A stretch of 64,000 nt of DNA from Bacillota bacterium. GTDB lineage: Bacteria > Bacillota > Clostridia > Lachnospirales > Lachnospiraceae. The notes under the pieces are model-generated. The model was given only the letters and a program-made list of their open reading frames with translations. It had not been told where the DNA came from and did not search any database. The DNA lies in contig JAEZZO010000042.1 of assembly GCA_023418475.1 (NCBI GenBank), positions 124,001 to 188,000 on the forward strand, in the 5' to 3' direction. The translations under genes and the position numbers were made by a program. Positions 59,778 through 64,000 of this stretch are shown here, piece by piece; positions within the stretch are counted from its first letter, which is position 1; each line of letters begins with the position of its first letter.

Positions 59778-60440
59778 TTAAACCTCCTGTATTTTTTTAA
59801 TAATTTCTTCTATCGTGATGTTGTTAAGTCCAGGTAATAAGATATCTGCTTCTGGTAAATTCTCGGCTGTACCGATGCCGACAGCGGGCATTCCGGCATT
59901 ATGTGCTGCTGTAATTCCTGCAGCAGCATCTTCAAATACGATGCAGGAAGAATAGGGAAGGCCTAAAATCTCAGCACCCTTGGTGAAAACTTCCGGATCG
60001 GGTTTTGCTTTCGATACGACAGTTCCATCCACAATTTCATCGAATAAATCCATAATTTCCAGTTTCTCCAGGATCAGCCTCGAATTCTTACTGGCAGAAC
60101 CCAGAGCAAGTTTATAACCCTTCTTTCGGGCATCTGACAGGAATTCTCGAACTCCCGGTAGAAGCTCTTCCGCTTTTAGCTGATAAATATATTCCAGATA
60201 TACATCATTCTTTTTTGCACAATTTCTTTCTTTTTCTTCTTCTGACATGGTCAAACCGCCGATTTCCAGTATGATTTCGAAGGATCTCATACGGCTGACA
60301 CCCTTTAGACGTTCGTTATCCTTTTGAGTAAAATTAACACCCAGTTCATCGGACAGTTTTTTCCATGCAAGAAAATGATATTTTGCGGTATCCACAATGA
60401 CACCATCCAAATCGAACAGCAAGCCCTTTATTTCATTCAT
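59778..60440 (-). CDS. pgmB: beta-phosphoglucomutase
   Basis: A 220-residue HAD-superfamily mutase: FDLDGVIVDTAKYHFLAW (nucleophile Asp and the family's HxxAW), KGVSRMRSFEIIL, GSASKNSRLI, and VFEDAAAGITAAHNAG. It turns beta-glucose 1-phosphate into glucose 6-phosphate. Beta-glucose 1-phosphate comes only from phosphorylases, which makes the GH3 gene immediately downstream its likely source. The start has AAAGGAAT before it, and the stop lies three bases from the GH3 start, so the two genes form one unit. Confidence 0.92.
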   Translation of the reverse strand: MNEIKGLLFDLDGVIVDTAKYHFLAWKKLSDELGVNFTQKDNERLKGVSRMRSFEIILEIGGLTMSEEEKERNCAKKNDVYLEYIYQLKAEELLPGVREFLSDARKKGYKLALGSASKNSRLILEKLEIMDLFDEIVDGTVVSKAKPDPEVFTKGAEILGLPYSSCIVFEDAAAGITAAHNAGMPAVGIGTAENLPEADILLPGLNNITIEEIIKKIQEV

Positions 60441-60813
60441 GATAACAGTTATTCCTTTCTCTCAGGTGTATTGTTTTCTGCTTCTTTCTATTATGCAGAT
60501 GTATTGCTTCTTGCCTTTGAATTATGTTGTATTGTTTTTGCAATCAATGTTTCCTATTTAATATAATATTATATATTCATCTGCGAAACAACGTAATTAA
60601 TTGCGCGATTTTCTGTAATATTTTACTTTTTATAGTCTGAATAACACGAACGATTGAAATGTAAATCTTAAAATATTACAGTTGTGCCTTGCCAGCCGCT
60701 GAGGTATACACATACGTAGTTTCTCTGTATAATAATATTTTAGGTTGCGGAGGTAATCATTTATAACTTTAATATTAATGACATGATACCCCACATAGGC
60801 AAAACATATTCGA

Positions 60814-60842
60814 TTGACATTAATTCCAATACATGGTAAAAT
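60814..60842 (+). promoter_or_regulatory. sigma-A promoter of the tetR operon
   Basis: TTGACA (60814-60819), 17-base spacer, TAAAAT (60837-60842). The tetR operator begins at its end. Confidence 0.8.
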
Positions 60843-60870
60843 TAATCGTTTGATTAAATCAAACGATTAA
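60842..60870 (+). promoter_or_regulatory. TetR-type operator, 29-bp perfect palindrome
   Basis: TTAATCGTTTGATT, a central A, and AATCAAACGATTAA. It starts at the -10 box and covers the start of transcription, so the TetR protein likely represses its own operon. A third half-site AATCAAACATTTTAC follows. Confidence 0.8.
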
Positions 60871-60972
60871 ATCAAACATTTTACATGAACGCTGTGAAGC
60901 AATATAGAAATACAGATTGGCTTTTATGTTATGCAATTGTTTGAATCGGTTTACCAATAGGAGAGATAAATT

Positions 60973-61542
60973 ATGCATACGAATGAAGCAAAAGTGACGA
61001 TCTTAAATGCGGTGATAGAATTAATCAAACAAAAGCCGTTAAATAAGCTATCCATCAGAGAGATTGCCGGAAAAGCAGGGATGAATTCGGCTGCCATTAG
61101 TTATTACTTCGGAAGTAAAGAAATTCTATATAATGAAACAATGAAATATTATTGGAGCAGTCTTTGTTTTATCTATGAAAGAATTAAGAAGGAGGAGATG
61201 CTATCAGTTGAGAAGGTACATGCTTACTGCAAGGAAATCATGTATTTTTATATTAGATCAGTCGGAATACTGCGCAGTGAACAGAGTAATTTCATGGAAC
61301 AGGGAGTTGATTCTGAAACCAGACAAAGAATAGAAATGCAGCTCGAAGCATTAAGTTATATTATCTTATCATTGAAACCACAGACGTCAAAGGAAGAGAT
61401 GATGGTGAAAATTGTACGATTTATCTCTTCGTTAGCACATCCGGTTCTTTTCATTGAATCTTTTGAGACATTAGCACTAAAAGGTGTTACGATGGACAAT
61501 TTTTTGGATGACTATATCAGAGATATTATTACGAACATATGA
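60973..61542 (+). CDS. TetR-family transcriptional repressor
   Basis: A 189-residue TetR protein: the N-terminal helix-turn-helix (IREIAGKAGMNSAAISYYFGSKEILYNE, about 24-51) and a helical ligand domain. The start has ATAGGAGAG. It is transcribed from a TTGACA/TAAAAT promoter, with a palindromic operator downstream of the -10 box, and overlaps the acyltransferase frame end by four bases. It likely controls the acyltransferase gene. The ligand is unknown. Confidence 0.9.
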   Translation: MHTNEAKVTILNAVIELIKQKPLNKLSIREIAGKAGMNSAAISYYFGSKEILYNETMKYYWSSLCFIYERIKKEEMLSVEKVHAYCKEIMYFYIRSVGILRSEQSNFMEQGVDSETRQRIEMQLEALSYIILSLKPQTSKEEMMVKIVRFISSLAHPVLFIESFETLALKGVTMDNFLDDYIRDIITNI

Positions 61543-61553
61543 AAGGAAAAGAT

Positions 61554-62699
61554 ATGAGAGTAGAGAATGCAAAGACTAGGTACCTGTACATAGATAACTT
61601 AAGACTGCTGATGATTATCTTTGTGGTATTAATTCATTATGCTGTTACCTATAGCGGGATAGGCAGCTGGTATCTGATGGATGCAGGGGAGCTTGATGCG
61701 GTATGCACCATCGTGTTTGGATTATTTCAATCCTTTACCCAGGCATACTTTATGGGGTTTTTATTTCTGATCTCTGGTTATTTTGTAGCCGGATCCTATG
61801 ATAAAAAAGGAGCTGCAAGGTTTATCTCTGAGCGGTTGATACGGCTTGGTATTCCCACCTTGATCTATATGCTGGTTATCACACCATTTATTATTTACGT
61901 TCTACTGGGAAACCGGTGGGATAGACCTTTGTTTCCGGAATATTATGTTAATTATATACTAAGCCTTCAGTTTCTTGGAGGGAGTGGTCCTTTGTGGTTT
62001 GCCTTAGCACTATTGATTTTTAACTGTATTTATGTATTAATAAGAATTTTGAAAAAGGAACGAAAGACGGTAGAGAAGAAGAAACTTCCGGGAATGACGG
62101 AGGTATTGCTGTTGATTTTATTAATTTCTGTTATGGCCTTCCTGATACGCCTGGTGCAACCGATTGATACTAGTATCCTGAATATGCAGCTATGCTTCTT
62201 TTCGCAATACGTCATTCTGTTTGTTGTTGGTGTTAAAGCAGGAAGGAATGACTGGTTTTCACAGATATCCTATCAAACAGGCCATTATTTCCTTTTAACG
62301 GCGCTAATTCCCGGAATTTTATTCTGGGTTTTGATCATGATAGCCGGAGGAGCATTAAATGGAGGCTTTTCAGCCTATAAAGGCGGTTTAAATTGGCAGA
62401 GCGCATTATATGCTATCTGGGAGTCATTTATTTCTGTTGCAATGTCAATCGGTATGATTGGTATCTTCCAGGAGAAATATAATAAACAGCCACCTTTGGT
62501 TAAAGTATTGTCCGATAATTCATTTTGCGTATATATGTTCCATTCCGCTATTATAATATCGGTATCTTTACTGCTTCTTCCCTTAAAACTATATCCGCTG
62601 GTCAAATTTCTGGCAGCTGCTGTAATAGGATTACCGCTTTGCTTCCTGGCATCAAATTACATATTCAGAAGGATACCCTTGTTAAAGAAGGTTTTATAA
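61554..62699 (+). CDS. acyltransferase-3 family membrane protein
   Basis: A 381-residue multi-spanning protein with about ten hydrophobic segments and the N-terminal stretch YLYIDNLRLLMIIFVVLIHYA, which carries the conserved acyltransferase-3 pattern with His27. Members transfer acetyl or other acyl groups to sugars of envelope polymers or antibiotics. The start at 61554 has AAAGGAAAAG before it; ATG 61539 overlaps the tetR end. It is co-transcribed with tetR. Confidence 0.85.
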   Translation: MRVENAKTRYLYIDNLRLLMIIFVVLIHYAVTYSGIGSWYLMDAGELDAVCTIVFGLFQSFTQAYFMGFLFLISGYFVAGSYDKKGAARFISERLIRLGIPTLIYMLVITPFIIYVLLGNRWDRPLFPEYYVNYILSLQFLGGSGPLWFALALLIFNCIYVLIRILKKERKTVEKKKLPGMTEVLLLILLISVMAFLIRLVQPIDTSILNMQLCFFSQYVILFVVGVKAGRNDWFSQISYQTGHYFLLTALIPGILFWVLIMIAGGALNGGFSAYKGGLNWQSALYAIWESFISVAMSIGMIGIFQEKYNKQPPLVKVLSDNSFCVYMFHSAIIISVSLLLLPLKLYPLVKFLAAAVIGLPLCFLASNYIFRRIPLLKKVL

Positions 62700-62751
62700 A
62701 ATCACACGCCAAAGCTCCTCACCAGGGTACTGGCACAGGAAGGAGGCCGTT

Positions 62752-64000
62752 ATGGCTTCAGGACTTACAGATACTCATGAAATGATAGAATATAATAAAA
62801 ATCTGCCAATGAAGCTTTTCTGCCAGCGAATTGGTGTCGTGACAAAACACTGGCACAGAAGCATAGAAATTCTTCTGGTGCTGTCAGGAACCCTTCAGGT
62901 TAGGGTGGAAAACCAACAGTATGTACTGCAGGAGAATGACATTCTGCTGATTAACTCCGATCAGGTGCATGATACCTGCAGCGAGGACTGCGTTCTGGTA
63001 CTTTTGCAGATGCGTCTCTCCAGCTTTCACCTGGATTGGCTCAACCCCGAAAGCCTTCATTTTGATTGTAATTCCAGCCAGCACAAGAATAGCCCTGCTT
63101 TTGATCAAATACGAGAATTGATTGCCCGGCTGATTAAGTTAAATGCGGCATCCGCTTCGAACCAGGTACTTAGCCTCTCTTATGCGTATCAGATCATATA
63201 TATATTGCTGCAGAATTTTGTCAGCAGTAATCCGGGCAAGCTTCGTCCCCCAAAACAGATGGAACGCTTAAAGCATATCATTCGTTTCGTGGAAGAAAAT
63301 TATCAGAGAGATCTGTCCCTAACAGAAATAGCAAAAAAGGAAGGGCTAACACCTCCCTATCTATCTTCATTTTTTGAAAAAAATATGAGTATGACCTTAA
63401 CCAATTATATTTCTAAGATACGGTTGGAGCATTCGCTGCATTTATTAATGAATACAGAGAAGTCAATTGAAGAAATATCAGAGGCTTGTGGCTTTGCCAA
63501 TCAACGATCCTACGCTACTCTTTTTAAGAAGCAATATGGCACTTTGCCCAGTCTTTACAGGAAGGAAGCTCTTTCCTTTGATCATAAGGCCAATTCCCTT
63601 CCGATGAACGCTACTGCACAATATCTTAATTTAGAAAAATATGATTTTTTTGACAAGCTCTCAACTTATTTGCAACGCTCTGAGGAGACGCAGCTTACTA
63701 ATGCGCTTCAAAAGGTCTGTTATTCCATTGGCAGTATTAATATGGGCATTACCGGAAAACGACTTGAGAAAAATTATTTACAGTTTTGCAGCGTCGGAAG
63801 GGCAAAGGAAATCCTGATAGGTAGTATTCAGAAGATGCTTACCACGCAGCAGCAGGAGATTGGTTATCAATATATTAAATTTCATGATGTATTTGATGAT
63901 GCCCTGATGGTATACTCGGAGGATGCGCAGGGTCAGGTCAGATTGAATTTTAATATGCTGGATGAGATATTTGATTTCCTGCTACGGATTAATTTAAAGC
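62752..64000 (+). CDS. AraC-family regulator joined to a GH39-like domain (partial at right edge)
   Basis: The frame is open from 62752 to the window end (416 residues). A cupin region (about 20-90: HWHRSIEILLVLSGTLQVRVE) is followed by an AraC helix-turn-helix pair (about 170-275: LTEIAKKEGLTPPYLSSFFEK, IEEISEACGFANQRSYATLFK). After residue 300 comes SVGRAKEILIGSI, IGYQYIKFHDVFDDALMVYSEDAQ and NMLDEIFDFLLRINLK, which resemble the start of GH39 (beta-xylosidase-type) barrels. Such AraC-GH39 fusions exist in Lachnospiraceae, possibly as sugar-sensing regulators. The start has AGGAAGGAGG nearby. The C terminus is not in the window. Confidence 0.82.
   Translation, partial: MASGLTDTHEMIEYNKNLPMKLFCQRIGVVTKHWHRSIEILLVLSGTLQVRVENQQYVLQENDILLINSDQVHDTCSEDCVLVLLQMRLSSFHLDWLNPESLHFDCNSSQHKNSPAFDQIRELIARLIKLNAASASNQVLSLSYAYQIIYILLQNFVSSNPGKLRPPKQMERLKHIIRFVEENYQRDLSLTEIAKKEGLTPPYLSSFFEKNMSMTLTNYISKIRLEHSLHLLMNTEKSIEEISEACGFANQRSYATLFKKQYGTLPSLYRKEALSFDHKANSLPMNATAQYLNLEKYDFFDKLSTYLQRSEETQLTNALQKVCYSIGSINMGITGKRLEKNYLQFCSVGRAKEILIGSIQKMLTTQQQEIGYQYIKFHDVFDDALMVYSEDAQGQVRLNFNMLDEIFDFLLRINLK

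Overview
The window looks like a chromosomal segment of an AT-rich, anaerobic, Gram-positive Clostridia, most likely a Lachnospiraceae of the Lachnoclostridium/Anaerocolumna type. The evidence is strong AGGAGG-type ribosome binding sites throughout, TTGACA/TATAAT promoters, lipoprotein signals without an outer membrane, two Rex redox repressors, a trimeric [FeFe]-hydrogenase with Nfn transhydrogenase, and several GH3 glycosidases. Species cannot be fixed from the sequence. No rRNA, tRNA or CRISPR array was seen.

Layout. 1-10.1 kb: an envelope-glycan region with the tail of a membrane-anchored protein, small lipoproteins, a cytoplasmic GH3, a GtrA-type membrane protein, a GT2 glycosyltransferase, and a membrane-anchored GH3 with swapped domain order. 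10.7-22.6 kb: a redox island holding rex, a LysR regulator, Fe-alcohol dehydrogenase with a Rex operator over its promoter, nfnAB, a second rex, and hydCBA plus a small [2Fe-2S] protein. Together these balance NADH, NADPH, ferredoxin and H2. 22.6-29 kb: palindromic repeats, a QueG-like Fe-S protein, an EamA transporter, and a YfhO/CsbB-like glycosylation pair. 29.1-32.6 kb: marR and two ArsA-type ATPases around a small protein. 32.9-33.7 kb: a FimB-like recombinase between two 28-bp sites in inverted orientation, next to cheA-cheW-mcp (33.9-38.7 kb). 38.8-45 kb: a soluble beta-propeller protein, a DapA-family aldolase divergent from an AraC regulator, and a secreted FnIII protein. 45.4-57.9 kb: a PucR regulator and an apparently complete reductive pyrimidine degradation locus (dihydropyrimidine dehydrogenase, dihydropyrimidinase, ureidopropionase, aminotransferase, Fe-alcohol dehydrogenase) with its own ABC importer, whose binding protein is circularly permuted. 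58-60.4 kb: beta-phosphoglucomutase with a NagZ-type GH3. 60.8-64 kb: tetR-acyltransferase and an AraC regulator that seems to run into a GH39-like domain.

The least expected material lies between genes. Hairpin cassettes with conserved order and compensating base changes recur inside operons (3.3, 4.1, 8.4, 18.0 and 20.5 kb). A short GC-rich hairpin sits immediately before the ribosome binding site at several starts. Other strong candidates are the possible invertible segment at 32.9-33.7 kb, the permuted substrate-binding protein, and a palindrome family shared by the rex1 and adh control regions.
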